In this document: one piece after another, positions 35,190-51,540 of the stretch
Layout of the letters: every line of letters starts with the position of its first letter
Position numbering within the stretch: the first letter of the stretch is position 1
Assembly: GCF_019175385.1 (NCBI RefSeq)
Contig: NC_083345.1
Span: 9,897,205-9,961,204 of the forward strand
Source: Lycium barbarum
Lineage: Eukaryota; Streptophyta; Magnoliopsida; Solanales; Solanaceae
DNA: 64,000 nucleotides
Direction: 5' to 3'
Notes under the pieces: model-generated
Database searches by the model: none
What the model saw: only the letters and a program-made list of their open reading frames with translations
What the model was told of the DNA's origin: nothing
Translations under genes and position numbers: made by a program

Positions 35190-38100
35190 ATGGGAGAAAC
35201 GACAATAACAACAGGTGGAATGGAGAGGAATCAAGCATTGATAACAGAGGCCCCTCTTGCGCCAGTTACTATTGAAAGGAAAGTTAGAACTGATTTGGAA
35301 ACTTCTATTCCTAAGCCTTGTAAGTTTGCTTCTTCTTTTTAGTTTTTGATGATATGTGCATAACAGCATAAGTGATTGGTGACTCTTCACTTAGAAAGTT
35401 TAATTTTTTCTATTTTCTATTTCAAACAATCGGGAGTATTCATCCTATATTATTCCTGCAATTTGCAGAATGTGCCTATAAAAGGAACTATACTAGCGGC
35501 CTACTCAGTTTATTGTAGAAATTTTCGTGATTAATGATTTGACCATGCAAACTAACTAAAAATGCTTTTTCTCGGCTAAAGAAACAGATTACTCATCTAT
35601 TTCTGTGCACTCATGATATATACTATCTTAAGAGCGATACGCTGCGTACTGATTCCCGTAATTATTAATAACCTATAGTCAATGACAAAAACCTTCTAGT
35701 GAATTTTAACTCGGAACCTCAACTTGAATTTTGAACCCTGGCCAACCTCTAATCTTGTATTATTTAGGGGATATACGCAACCCTATCCTCCATTTTTGCA
35801 AGAGGCTGTTTTCACGGCTTTTGCAGAAATGGAGGGTAAGGGATGGTAAGGCTACGCACGATAGATTCTTGTGGTCCGGCCCTTCTCCGGATCCCGCGCA
35901 TACCGGCTGCCCCTCTTCTTCTTTTTACAACTTTTTTTTTAAATACATAAAAGATAGGAGTAAAAATAAATTACTTTAAATTTTTAAGGACGAATGCCGG
36001 AAAATCATACTCATAAGAAAATGGAAACTCAAACCCAAGAACTAACTTATAAGGTGAGCCTTGCCCAATATCATATATAAAGATAGACATAATCCTCATT
36101 CCTACCACATAATTCCCGTGCCTACTGATATGGGACTCAACAATCTCGGATGGAGGTACTTGTTAACCGATATGTAACTTCTATTAAAGTCAGATTTTAG
36201 ATGAATAGCATTGAGCAGAAGATCTTTCGGAAACCGCTTCTCTACCTCCCAAGTCTCCCAAGGTTCCCAAGGTAGGGGTAAGGTCCGCGTACACTCAACC
36301 TCCCCAGACCCCACTTGTGAGATTTGTATGTTGTTGTTTAGATCAATAGCATATTGATTGCAGTCGCAAATCATACCTCTTATTGGAATAGCCCTAGTTG
36401 TGCGTCTATGTTTCCTCTTGAAAGTGAATATATTCGCAAGTTGTATTTCAAGTCTTGAACATTTGATGATGAGACTTCATTTGGTTGGTTGTGGACTGCT
36501 ATTAGTTGCATTCTCTAGACTTCTTTTGAGAAAGGTAAATATTTGATAATTGTAGCACACGGGGCGGGACTGTACAAGTGTGTATACTTTGCGTATGTCT
36601 ATATATTGATTAAATTTTACTTAAATGGGCACCTCAACCTTGAGAGTTGCGTAATGTGCTTGACCGCGTAATGTGCTTGACCAGTAATAAGTAATGAGAA
36701 AGTAGGCTAAAGGGTAGCGAATTCTAATGTAAGGTGGGTTATCGCTGTGTTTAGAAGGAACCGTGTACTGAGTTCTGTTAGTTTGTAAGTTTGTGCATCT
36801 CTTCCCTCAGACCAAGACTTATCCAAATTCAGACACAGTAATTCCTGAAGCTGACGCGATGAACTTGTTAATTAGAGGAATTTGGAAGGTCGTATTCCAG
36901 CCTTTAAGATTAAAAACCCCAAAATAAAGTACACCATATTCATGAAAGAAGAAAAAAAAGTGCCGAGCTATGATTAGAAATTAAATCTACATTCTGTCTG
37001 TGGATCCTTTATTCATAGTCGAATTAAGACAAAAATTACCAAACTAAAGGTATTAAGTATAACAAACGCGTTGAACCTGTAGATAATTGCATTTTGATTA
37101 AGAGCATTTATCTGCAAAAGTTGAATGGATTTTTCTAGTTTTATTTCAATACTGGAGTGTTGTTTCTCAAAATTAGTGGCTTATTGTCCAGTTGTCACTT
37201 GGTGGTTCATTATTAGTTTGATTATATGCAAGTTCTGCTGGTGTTGCTGGTCTTTTGTTTCTTGTAATTAACATAATCATGGCATTCTTACTTCACTCAA
37301 AATATTCAGATATGGCTAGAGGATTGGTCGCTCCAGATATGGAGCACCCCAACGGAACACCTGGGCACAAGCACAATGGCATGAGTGTTCTTCAGCAGCA
37401 CGCAGCCTTCTTCGACCAGGATGATAATGGCATCATTTATCCATGGGAAACATACTCTGGTAAATTATCATTCTAGTCCGCAAACTGTTGTGAAGGCTGA
37501 TTTATTTGTGGATGTGTAATTTATTGATTTCCAGGAAGGAAGTTATACTTAATGGGATGACATAATTTCCTATGGTTCTTCACTTCAAGAACTTAGTTTT
37601 ATCAATTACAATCATTAGCTGATACTTGCCGATGTCTGATCTTTCCTCCACTTTCTAATCGCTTTGAACAGGATTTCGTCAAATTGGTTTCAACATGATT
37701 GGGTCGTTCATAATGGCTATTGTCATCAATGCTGCTTTGAGCTATCCTACTCTCCCGGTAATTTGAAGCAGAGTCACTGATACTTGTAACCCAAACAACT
37801 GATGAAAAATTAAAAAGAATAATATTCGTTGCGGAAGCAACACACTTAATGAAAGTGGCAGGATTACAAATTAAAGAAACCGAATAAGTTTCATGCCATT
37901 ATTGCTTTGTTCGGATTTGTAGCACATAGTTTGAAATTTAGTTCAATTTGAAATTTAGTTCAACTCGATGCATTCAGAATCAGCAATGGTTTTTACTTAT
38001 TTGTCATTTTGGGAAGCTTTAGCAATATGTAATGAAGGCCGAAAATCTAAGGAGAGGCAGCAGAACTAATAGCTTCGATGATTTCCATATGGTGCTAGAT

Positions 38101-38699
38101 GCGAGTTTTTAGTTCTCTCCGTTAATAGCGCACTGTAAAATGTTAATTTGCAGGGGTGGTTCCCTTCTCCGTTGCTTCCAATATACATTAATAATATACA
38201 CAAGTGCAAGCATGGAAGCGATTCAGGGACCTATGACAGAGAAGGCAGGCAAGTATATATACTAGTATGAAATTACTTCAACTTCTTGAAGTTGATCTTG
38301 ATCTTACTCTGGTTTTTTGCTTAGATACACCCCAGTGCATTTTGAGAACATCTTTAGCAAATATGCTCGAACAGTGCCCGATAAGCTTAGTCTTGGAGAA
38401 CTGTGGGATATGACTCAGGCTAATAGAGAAGCATTTGATTTTTTTGGCTGGTAAGTAGGTCCATTTCTTTAACTGCTTATTTTCAGTTGAAACACATAAT
38501 TGTTTTAATCATTTGGTGTTTTCGCATCTAATTTTGAAGGATTGCTACAAAAATGGAGTGGGGAATCTTGTATCTTCTTGCTCGAGACGATGATGGTTTC
38601 TTATCGAAAGAGGCCATAAGGCGATGCTTCGATGGGAGTTTGTTCGACTATTGTGCAAAGGTACGCATGGGAGGTGACTATGCTAATAAGCAAGAATAG
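35190..38699 (+). CDS. Caleosin / probable peroxygenase, six exons, complete
   Basis: Exons 35190-35319, 37310-37459, 37672-37757, 38154-38248, 38325-38450 and 38540-38699 join to 747 bases (248 residues), the usual caleosin size. Caleosins are Ca2+-binding, haem-containing peroxygenases of lipid droplets or endomembranes acting on fatty-acid hydroperoxides. Seen: Gln/His-rich segment with His74, one EF-hand ([12 protein letters not shown], 79-90), a hydrophobic stretch (100-118) followed by a proline-knot-like segment (PSPLLP, 126-131) and His138. Both histidines are candidate haem ligands. The C-terminal [18 protein letters not shown] follows. Intron 4 starts with GC (38249-38250); only that splice keeps the frame. 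The other introns are GT-AG. The first intron is about 2 kb and holds two SINEs. The end after CAK is taken as read-through to TAG at 38697; a further intron is possible. Confidence 0.93.
35765..35930 (-). mobile_element. Au-type SINE in caleosin intron 1
   Basis: The reverse complement contains GGGCAGCCGGTATGCGCGGG, ATCCGGAGAAGGGCCGGACC and CTTACCCTCCATTTCTGCA, the known order of the Au SINE 5' part. A partial inverted copy (TGCAAGAGGCTGTTTTC) adjoins it. The 3' part looks rearranged. Confidence 0.75.
36255..36350 (+). mobile_element. Solanaceae SINE (SolS/TS-like) 3' part
   Basis: AAGGTAGGGGTAAGGTCCGC, GTACACTCAACCTCCCCAGA and CCCCACTTGTGAGATT are followed by GTATGTTGTTGTTT, the typical GTT-rich end of TS/SolS SINEs. 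The 5' part is not clear. Confidence 0.75.
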
Positions 38700-38855
38700 G
38701 TTCCACTTAGAAGTATACATATGCTAGTGTTCTGATTTAGATGTAATAGTTTGAGAAAGAGCTAGCCTGAATCTTGTATTCTCGTATACATGTTTTAAGG
38801 TTTTTCTTTGTTCAGAAACTGTGAGATGGATTTGGAATTTCAAGTTATCTTTCAC

Positions 38856-39219
38856 CCTATGTTCAGAGGATCTTGCATCTTATCAATTTTTTTGATTTTT
38901 TGGAATCTTGGCCAAACAGACTATTAGTATCATCAAAGTTCGAGTTTACCTCGATAGTTTAAAAATGTTTGCACATCCTATGTTCAGAGGATCTTGCATC
39001 TTATCAATTTTTTTGATTTTTTGGAATCTTGGCCAAACAGACTATTAGTATCATCAAAGTTCGAGTTTACCTCGATAGTTTAAAAATGTTTGCACATCCT
39101 ATGTTCAGAGGATCTTGCATCTTATCAATTTTTTTGATTTTTTGGAATCTTGGCCAAACAGACTATTAGTATCATCAAAGTTCGAGTTTACCTCGATAGT
39201 TTAAAAATGTTTGCACATC
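38856..39219 (+). repeat. Three tandem copies of a 121-bp unit after the caleosin gene
   Basis: CTATGTTCAGAGGATCTTGC recurs at 38857, 38978 and 39099 with a period of 121 and very few differences. It starts about 155 bp after the stop codon, so it may lie in the 3' untranslated region or just beyond it. Confidence 0.95.
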
Positions 39220-39655
39220 AAATAAGTTACCAATCAACTACTAGTAAATTGTATGCCAAATATGAATTGGTAACACTTCAAAACTAAATATATGCCGTCA
39301 GTATATAAGTTCAACTTTATAAAAGAGACGACTCATTTTTATTTTGTCTATTTTCTTAAATGTGCGCATGCACCTTTTTGGGTGGTAGTTGTTGACAATT
39401 GCTAGGTCCAATAATTGCCATAAAAAATTGGATGGATAAATCTTCAACTCTCCAATATTTAATGTGAAATCAACCAAATCATCAAGTTGATTAAGATAAT
39501 TGCTACCATCAACAAACCACATCTCAAAAAAAAAAAAAAAGGAGAGAGAGAGAGAGAGAGAGAGAAAACAGATTACATCCAACAAGAAGTCTGTGTTTTT
39601 TATCCTCACAAGAACATAACAAATTCACAAGTGAAATGAACAAAGTGGATCCACA

Positions 39656-41180
39656 TCAAGCAAGATAATACATAGGATTTGGAAGTTTGAATGTTCTTTT
39701 TGCACTTGGAAGACCCGCAATGCTGCTCCATTGGTCTCCAACAATACCCAAAATTCTATAGCCTTTGCTTATAAGCTTACTTCTTACCTCTGCCTTAAAT
39801 TTCTGAGCATTCTTGCATTCATCTTCTTGACCTCTAAAATATTCAAAAAAAAAAAAAAAAAAAAAAAACTCAAAAAATTAGTACCAATCTTTTAAATTAT
39901 GTATAACCATAAACCAGATAAATAGAGAGTAATTTTGAAACCTTAGTATGAGGCCCTTCCATCCATAGAAACCAACATGGACAAGATTGTCAACGGTGGC
40001 AGATCTAAGAAGTTCTCTTCTTGAAGAAACAATAAAGATTTGAACTCCTAGCTCTTTAAGATGATTGAACAACTTCACAGAATGACTCAATGCTGTTCCT
40101 TTCCCTTGGCTCATCCAAGCCTCCAAAGATGTCATATTTAACTTATTTCCCCTATCCCACCCAAAAAAAAAAAAAAAAAAACATTACCAACATTAAAAAT
40201 ATCATTATATTTTTTATCAAAGGATCTCAATGAGAAGTTATATGCACTAAAACGTATAAACTAATTTGTCACTATCAATGCAATGTAATTGACTATGACA
40301 TTTTATCACTCTATTTCTAAATTGTCATGTTAGACTTGTTAAACTAATTGTTGTTGTAAGGCAACTTAACCTAACAATGGTAATAAGAAATGGACATTGG
40401 ACATAAGTCAACTCTAAAGTTAGCTCATGATTGGAATGTGAGATATGAGCCTTGATATCAGGTAACGAATTTTTTTTATCTGACCGATTCTGATACCATG
40501 TTAAGAAATTGATTTTTTGCAGAAGGACTAGATAATGAGATAGATGACTATAAGCTGATAATCTTTGCCTCTTGCTAGTAAAGCGAAATGCCCTATATGT
40601 CTTAGACCTAATTATTCAACTTCAAAAGCTAATTCGTGAGATAAGGATTATCCAATATTATATAAAAGACCAATTTTCCATTCACAACCGATATGAAACA
40701 TACTCAACAGATAGTGTAAGATCTTATATATGCAGTGTCAATGCACAGAACATAAAATCTTACCCTAAAAACAAAAGATGAGAAACAAAAAACTTACCCA
40801 AAGCCATTGTTCTTGTAGTAAGGAACAGAGGAAAGAAGGGTGTCATCAATGTCAAAAATCCAAGCATCTTTCCCATCATGTTCCAAAATACAATTAGTAC
40901 TAATATGAAGTATGCATTCATCAATTGTTCTTTCAGAATCCACTTTGTATTGAGTGGAAGTCATGTACTTTGCAATATAGGCAACACATTCTTGAGGGAC
41001 AACAACATAGTCTCTAATGTTGTGCAACTCAACATTCATTCTCCAACTCTCACAGTAATTCTTAAGGCTGATTTTGAGACCATCATTGGTTTTGTACTGT
41101 TTCAAAATGTTCCAATCTGCTAGAGATGAAGTAAAGAGAAGGCAAAAGATAGTGAAGAAAATTCCAAATTTTCTTGCCAT
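39656..41180 (-). CDS. HAD-family acid phosphatase, VSP/stem-glycoprotein type, secreted, three exons
   Basis: Exons on the minus strand: 41180-40798, 40151-39942 and 39833-39656, all GT-AG, joining to 771 bases (256 residues), normal for plant class-B-type acid phosphatases and vegetative storage proteins. Residues 1-21 (MARKFGIFFTIFCLLFTSSLA) form a signal peptide, so the protein probably enters the vacuole or apoplast. Motif I is complete: FDIDDTLLS with Asp110, Asp112 and Thr114, where many storage-only VSPs lack the nucleophile; later, IFIVSSR gives motif II and IVGDQW the acidic motif IV. The N-terminal CESWRMNVELHNIRDY block is typical. Function: hydrolysis of phosphomonoesters; substrate unknown. 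Poly-A tracts lie in both introns, and a TRIM-like sequence in the first. Convergent with the caleosin gene, about 0.96 kb apart. Confidence 0.93.
40380..40770 (-). repeat. TRIM-like remnant in acid phosphatase intron 1
   Basis: TCTGATACCATG (40489-40500) is the complement of an initiator-tRNA-Met primer site, beside two similar segments (AAGAAATGGACATTGG and TTAAGAAATTGA; GCTCATGA and GTGAGATAAGGATT). This suggests a small LTR element on the minus strand. Ends and target duplication were not resolved. Confidence 0.4.
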
Positions 41181-42219
41181 TGTTTTAGGGAGAAAGAAGA
41201 AGTTGAAGAAATTGATGAGAAAGTTGGAGTTTTAGATGATTTTGTGTAGCTACTTATTGAGGGACTTAGTGATAAATGTCAAATGAAGGGTCACATGGGT
41301 GATGGGAATTAGTTGTCACCATGTATATTCTTGTCCTCAAGAACACATGATCGCTTGGGTGGCAGGTTGATTAAATTAAACATAAAAATTGTCTAATTAT
41401 GTCAATCAATGATGTCATATGGAACTTAGTTCTATAGTTTCAAATCTTCTATTTTATGTAGTTTGGTTTCTGGGTAAGCTAACTTAGATCATGAAAATTG
41501 AATTTGATTCTTTATAGTTTGTTCACACTAGGACCATGTTACATCATCAGTCACGCCTCCATGAAAGTAAAACGTAATTGCCCAATCAGGATAATTTTGC
41601 AAGTAATCTTGGACTGGCGAAAATTCTGAGTCCAAGCTTTTCGTTTATTATCATTTCTCTTGTGATCTGAAATATGTAATTACCACCAATTTTTTTTTTT
41701 TTTTAAAGGTGAGTGTAATATCTAATGGGAGAAACAGCTTGCTAGAGGGATTGTCATTTGACACTTCATTAAAAAAAGTTATGAATGTAAATATTTTTTT
41801 CCAACATAGAAAAGAAATGTTTACATTTCTGATTCATCCAACAATGCTTGAAAATAATACAACATAAACGTATTATAAGGGACAGGAAGTACAATCCTAA
41901 AGCTTTCTCGTACTGTCTCAACCAACCCACGTATATGCTAAGTTGTGTTAATAAGTCGATATCACTTACATAAATTTTGCGTTTGCTATTGGTCATATCA
42001 CAAAATACAAGAAAGGTTACTGCTGTGTAAACAAAACTATAATGAACCTTGCAAAGCTTAAAAAAGAAATCTATTTTTTTTATATTTTACATATCAAAAT
42101 TTTTTGACTTAAATTTTACCAAAATAATTACTCTTAATTAATAACAAGTTCCGCAGTTAAATTATATGAACCATGCAAAGCTTGAAGATGGAACATGTGT
42201 CTTGAGCAAGCCAATAATA
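41181..42219. other. Intergenic, upstream of the acid phosphatase gene
   Basis: AT-rich. It should contain the acid phosphatase promoter, but no clear TATA box or other motif can be fixed by eye. A poly-T tract is at 41691. Open frames (41769-41996 minus) are not convincing. Confidence 0.5.
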
Positions 42220-42221
42220 TC

Positions 42222-42424
42222 TACTCCCTCCGTCCCAAAAAGATTGTTTTGTTTTGACTTGATACAAAATTTAAAAAATAAAGGAAGACTTTTGAAATGT
42301 ATGGTTCAAAACAAGCCTTAGATATTTGTGTGGCCGTAAATCATTTCATAAAATTAAATTGTTTTCTAAATATAGAAAGAGGACAATTTTTTTGGGACAG
42401 ACTAAAAAAAGAAGGGAGGATAAT
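42222..42424. mobile_element. Stowaway-like MITE
   Basis: Starts CTCCCTCCGTCCCAAAAAG after TA. The right arm carries AATTTTTTTGGGACAGAC and GAAGGGAGG. The terminal CTCCCTCC and GTCCCA blocks are the Stowaway signature; the right end is slightly rearranged. Confidence 0.7.
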
Positions 42425-44212
42425 CTTTTTGAAACTGAGGATTACAATAAAGAAGTGACAAGAAATATATAATAGATATAAAAATAAGAAAGTAAACAAC
42501 AACACATATTCAAACCAAATAGAAATTGTATAATTAGAAATAGAAATAATTACCAAGTGGGTGCCACAAAGGAGTCGAACCGTATTGACATTTCAACGTA
42601 CAGCTATATATCACATGGAATTGAACCTAATCGAGGGGCATCTCTAAATAAACATAAATAATATCATCCATTGTAATTTATATCTTGGTCCCTAGCCATT
42701 TATATCAATTGAAAAACTTTATTGCATGCTAAAACTGATTTTTTTCTTATAAGTTGTAGTATTATATAGTTGAGTAAGAGTAATAATTATGAGTTAGTTT
42801 TTGGGATTGCTCTTGCTTTAGTTACTCAAATTAATACTTTCCTAATATCCCTATGTCAAGAAGGTCTCAAAAGTTGAAAAATCAAAAAAGGAACAGAAGA
42901 GACAGGAAAGGAGAATCTTGTAAGTGCATATATAAGGAAAAAATTTAATTGCTGAGGCTGACTTTTAAGAAGAAAAAAGGAAGGTTGGAACCAAATTCCG
43001 TCCTATTATGTCCATTTTAAACCCCAACCAAATCCCTATTCGTTGACACATTTAAACAGACATGTGTCCACAGCACTTTTTCCTGGCACTTTCCCAGCAA
43101 CATATTGTATATTTTTATTTCTGGTACCGATTTGAGAGTAGATTATTTTAGATTTACATTGAGAAATTCATTTAGGGGAATTTGATAAGAAATGAATGTC
43201 TGTTCTAACTCAACCTTAAACATTGGCTCATGAGATACAAATTATCCTCAATCTCAAAAATTGGCTCATGACATAAAAGTTATCTAAGACTATATAAGGG
43301 GACGAAATAAGTCATCATCCACCAATATGAGACCTCCACCCCCCAGCGCCCCCAACCCCCCTTCATACTCAATGCCCAAGACTCTACATTTGACGCGTGG
43401 ACAATATAGATGAGGTCAATATTGGGTACATCTGAATTAAGATGGTCTTAACTCTGATACCATGATAAAAAATTAATTATGAGTCTAACTCAATACAGAA
43501 ACTAAGTTTTGAGATAAAGATTGCTCAAGACTATTTAAGGAGATCAAATAACCTATAAGTCACCGATGGTGGAACTAAACAGGGTTAAAGCATTCCCTGC
43601 AAAAGACAACTCTATTTCTAAGGCTCGAAATCGGGTTCAAATTTAGAATAGAGTGATACTACCGCCCACCACAACATTTAATGATCCTAACATTGTATAT
43701 TTGGGGGAAAAGTGATTAAGTTGTATTAGACTTACATTTTACATAAACAACTACTTCGAACTAGAAGTTTCGCAAGTACATATTTTATATTTTGCTATAA
43801 TATATGAGTAATTAAAGTACGTCTACTTCTCAACCCTCTTGTAAGTTGTAATCAGTCTTGATTATTATATAACGTGGCAGAGTTCCAATGGAGGTCATTA
43901 GATTTATGATTGCTAGCTACAGCTACAAGAGGCAAATTCAACAAATAATAATTTACTAAATATTAAAAAGACAATAATGCCAAAATGCTTAACCAATTAT
44001 AATTGGAATTAATCAGCAAGTCGGTAACACGTCTCTTGACGCTTCTTTTTGGGTCAACACATATTTGTCAACATAACAGCTATGTAACGCTGATTCCTAA
44101 CCAATCCAGAAACATACAAAAAAATTAAAACAATACGTGATATAAGCAATAACATATCATTGAACTATTTTTTTCTGTTCGACAGAGACATACTCCATAG
44201 TTTACTCAATTA
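42425..44212. other. Intergenic with a possible TRIM-like remnant at 43180-43570
   Basis: No gene seen. Segments near 43190-43330 and 43465-43560 are similar (TAAGAAATGAATGTC.../ TAAAAAATTAATTATG..., AAGACTATATAAGG / AAGACTATTTAAGG). They flank TCTGATACCATG (43453-43464), the complement of an iMet primer site, as expected for a minus-strand TRIM. Confidence 0.45.
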
Positions 44213-44220
44213 CTCTCTAC

Positions 44221-44961
44221 TAAAGGTGGCAACCGGTTAGGAAACCGGCCGGTTCCGGTTCCAAAACCGGAACCGCCTAACCGGTTCCGGTTTAACCGGT
44301 TCCGGTTTACCGGTTTTAAACCTCAAACCGGAACCGATCCGATTTGGAGTGATTAAAATCTATTTTTTTTTTGTTTTTTGTATTATATATATATATTATA
44401 GTATTTATTTGTATATTGTAGCTATATTTTCATATGTTATACAACTTTATAATTAAAGTTTAAATATTTACTGACTAACAGCCTAACAGCAAGTCAGCAA
44501 TACAGAATAGTGCTTTTCGTATACATATATATGTATAACTTACATATACTTATATATATGTATAACTTAATATATATACTATATACTATATATATGTATA
44601 TATATGTATAACTTAATATATATACTAAATATATACATATAACTTAATATATATACTATATATACATACTTATATATATGTACTATATACTATATATACT
44701 TATATATATGTATATATATGTACTATATATACTATATGTACTATATACTATATATACTTACTTATATACTTTAGTTTTTTTTTTTTACCGGTTTAACCGG
44801 TCCGGTTCCGGTTTTACCGGTTCCGGTTTCCAAAATATTGGAACCGGACCGGTAAACCATTAAATGCTTAACCGGAACCGGTTAACCGGTTCTACCGGTT
44901 CCGGTTTAACCGGTCCGGTTACCGGTTAAAACCGGTAAGACCAAACCGGTTACCACCTCTA
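44221..44961. mobile_element. hAT-type non-autonomous element with CCGGTT subterminal repeats
   Basis: The ends are TAAAGGTGGCAACCGGTT on the left and, as reverse complement, TAGAGGTGGTAACCGGTTTG on the right. CTCTCTAC flanks both ends (44213-44220 and 44962-44969), a perfect 8-bp hAT target duplication. Both arms are packed with inverted AACCGG/CCGGTT motifs, and the centre (44380-44770) is a (TATA)-rich simple repeat. No transposase. Confidence 0.92.
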
Positions 44962-44969
44962 CTCTCTAC

Positions 44970-46197
44970 GGTCTCAAATTATTAGTCGATTAGACCAACG
45001 TATGGTTTCAAAATATTTGATGTTTTAAAAGATAAAAACTCATTTATTTTCTTTTTCAAATCCATGTCTTTACTATAAAAGGTAATTTATTTAAAATGTT
45101 CTTGTTATTAAATATTTTTATCAATGTATCCTTTTAAAAAACGGACAGTATAAACTGAAGCAGCAATTTTCAACTGCAAAGTGGAAAACAATTGTACCTG
45201 CTTTGAGAATTATTGTCTTTGATGATCATATAATACGTAAAATTTTACGGCTAATGAATGAACTGTACTAATTTCTTATTAATTAAAATTGAATCCTGAC
45301 CATTTTACTTAATCATGCAATAGTTACTTAACACCTCAATTTGTTTGGTCTTGCTAGTATTTAAGACAAAACAAGCTAATAATCAAAAGTACTTCAATGG
45401 TAACTACTTTTAATCAATTTGGGTGTTGAGTACTGTGGTCCGGCTTTCATCAACAATAGTTCAGAGTTCAAAGAAAACTGATTACAAACCAAAAGCCTAA
45501 CTTTTTGGTTTGATTTTTAAAAGATAAAAACTGAAAATAATCAAATCAAACGCACAAAACAGTTCAAGTGACCACAACCTCGAAATTTTTCTTTTTCTTA
45601 CATCAAAATACGGCTCTTTAAGCTTTGAAAGTTCCCAACTGTGAAGGTTTGAAGGGATTTAACACTTAAACACCTATAGTCTGAAGTGAAATAAAGAAAA
45701 TAGTAGGGGAATTACAAGACACGGAAAGTCACAGAAATACAAAATTAATTAACATTACAAATTTACAATCGAGAATACGATCTTGGAGGTTTGAGTAGTG
45801 AACCAAAGTAGAATTTTACGATAAGTTCACCGTTTTTCTTTTACTTTTACAGTAAGTGCTTCTAAAGTAATTTGATATTTCGTTTATAATACTATGGTAT
45901 TTTATGTTTTTATTTGTTCAACTTGTTTTCAGGCTTCTTCGTCTTTTTCCATTTCCTTGTTCATCTATTTTTGCCTTAGATAACGTTCCCATTAATTTAA
46001 CATTGTATAGAAATTGAATAAAACAGTCAAACCAACCAAAATTAAAAACAAGATATGACAGCTAAAACCGATAAATTTGTATTGTACCTGATTTGATTTA
46101 AATTTAGAAACCAACAATCCATGGCCACAGAATCTGTTACCACTCTGTATATGAGATACAATAATAAGGCATCATAATCTGCAGGTTAAATCTTTGT
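44970..46197. other. Intergenic, no gene seen
   Basis: AT-rich spacer between the hAT element and the 3' end of the uL14 gene. It presumably holds the uL14 3' untranslated region at its right end. No domain-bearing frame. Confidence 0.55.
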
Positions 46198-50145
<3,948 letters not shown>

Positions 50146-50171
50146 TTTTGGTTCTTGGAAGTATGGAGATT

Positions 50172-50284
50172 TAGGGTTTTGTTAGGGTTTTATAGATAGC
50201 AATTGTAGTTTAGGGTTTAATTCGAAGAATGTTGGGTTGTGGACTTTTTGGACTCTATTTGGGCTGCAGCTTTAGACCGGCCCA
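50172..50284 (-). promoter_or_regulatory. Telo-boxes and TGGGCY motifs upstream of uL14
   Basis: Three AAACCCTA telo-boxes on the minus strand (plus TAGGGTTT at 50172-50179, 50183-50190 and 50211-50218) lie 27-74 bp upstream of the ATG. Site II-like motifs follow at 50260-50265 (TGGGCT, plus) and 50284-50279 (TGGGCC, minus). This pairing is characteristic of plant ribosomal-protein promoters. Confidence 0.75.
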
Positions 50285-50304
50285 TTTTCTTTAATTTTTG
50301 TAAA

Positions 50305-51540
50305 ATTTTCACAAATAGCTACCTTTTAGCTGCCTCTAACAAGTTATAACTATAAGTTCATTATTTACAATTCGTAGCTTATTTTTCCTATATTTAGGTT
50401 CTGGACGCGTCGCATAAATATAGCCAAAATATAGACTAAATACACCGAACTGTTGAGCAAATAATGCCTCTATTTAAGGGGAAAAAAAATTCAAACTAAA
50501 CAGAAATCTGTTTTTAATGTTCCATAAATCACGCAAATCTTATTTTCTTCCATATCTAATCACATATCTCATTCAACATCTAATCATTCACATAAAATTT
50601 GAATTCAAAAACTCTCTTCATATTTTTTCCCAAAATATAACTAAAAAAAAAATCTCTGTTTAATGTTCCATTTGTTCATCAACTAAATTACACGTTTCAC
50701 CGTGTAATTGCAACTTTTTTTTTAATATTTTTCTGAACTTTTTAGTTGTTTTTCATATATATTTTGGCTATATTTTTAATTGTATTTTGATTATTATGTT
50801 CAATATTACTTATTCTGGTTACTGTTGACTATATTTAAGATATATTTTTCACATATTTTGACTATATTTAGAAAATTTTCAGGAAAACAAAAGTTGCAGT
50901 GAAAACGTTACTACCTCAATTATGACTCTATTTTGGCTATATTTTTTAATTATATTTTGATTAATATGTTCAATATTACTTATTCTGGTTTCTGTTGACT
51001 ATATTTCAGATATATTTTTCATATATTTTGACTATATTTTTCAAAATTTCAGAAAAATAAAAAAAATAAAAAGTTGCAGTGAAAACGTTGTTACCTCAAT
51101 TATGAACTCAACTTGAATTCGATATTTCAACAGATGAATTCAAATATATATTCGTCGTTTAAAACGCAAAAATAACAGAGAATCTTACATATTTTAGGAA
51201 ATAGAATTGAATTTTGGGGGTAAAAGATTGAAATTAATGAGCAGTTAATACATAGTAAAAAAAGGAAGTGAAAGAAATCAGAAACTGATTTGAAAAGCAC
51301 GAAATTAGGGGAGATGGGGAGTTAGAAACGTGTATATTTAGAAAAAGGGGGGAGAGAGAAAGTGTGGAGCTAAAAAATAGGGGTGTGGGGAGTGATAAGT
51401 TAATTGGTAGAAAAGTGGGTAGCTATAAGTTGTAAAAATATAATGTTATAGCTACTAAACTTAATTATTAAAAAGTATAGTTATGTTTCATAAATATGTA
51501 ACATAGTAAACTATGTCAAGTAAAAATTACTTAATTTTTT
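50305..51540. mobile_element. Non-autonomous transposon-like element upstream of uL14
   Basis: The left end has ACAAATAGCTACCTTTTAG and ACAATTCGTAGCTTA. The right end, reversed, has CATAACTATACTTTTTAA and TTAGTAGCTATAACATTA. The interior repeats TATATTTTGACTATATTT blocks at 50740-50900 and again at 50930-51080 together with AAAAGTTGCAGTGAAAACGT. It resembles the element at 7350-8335 in its ends and TAGCTA motifs. No gene; boundaries approximate. Confidence 0.5.
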
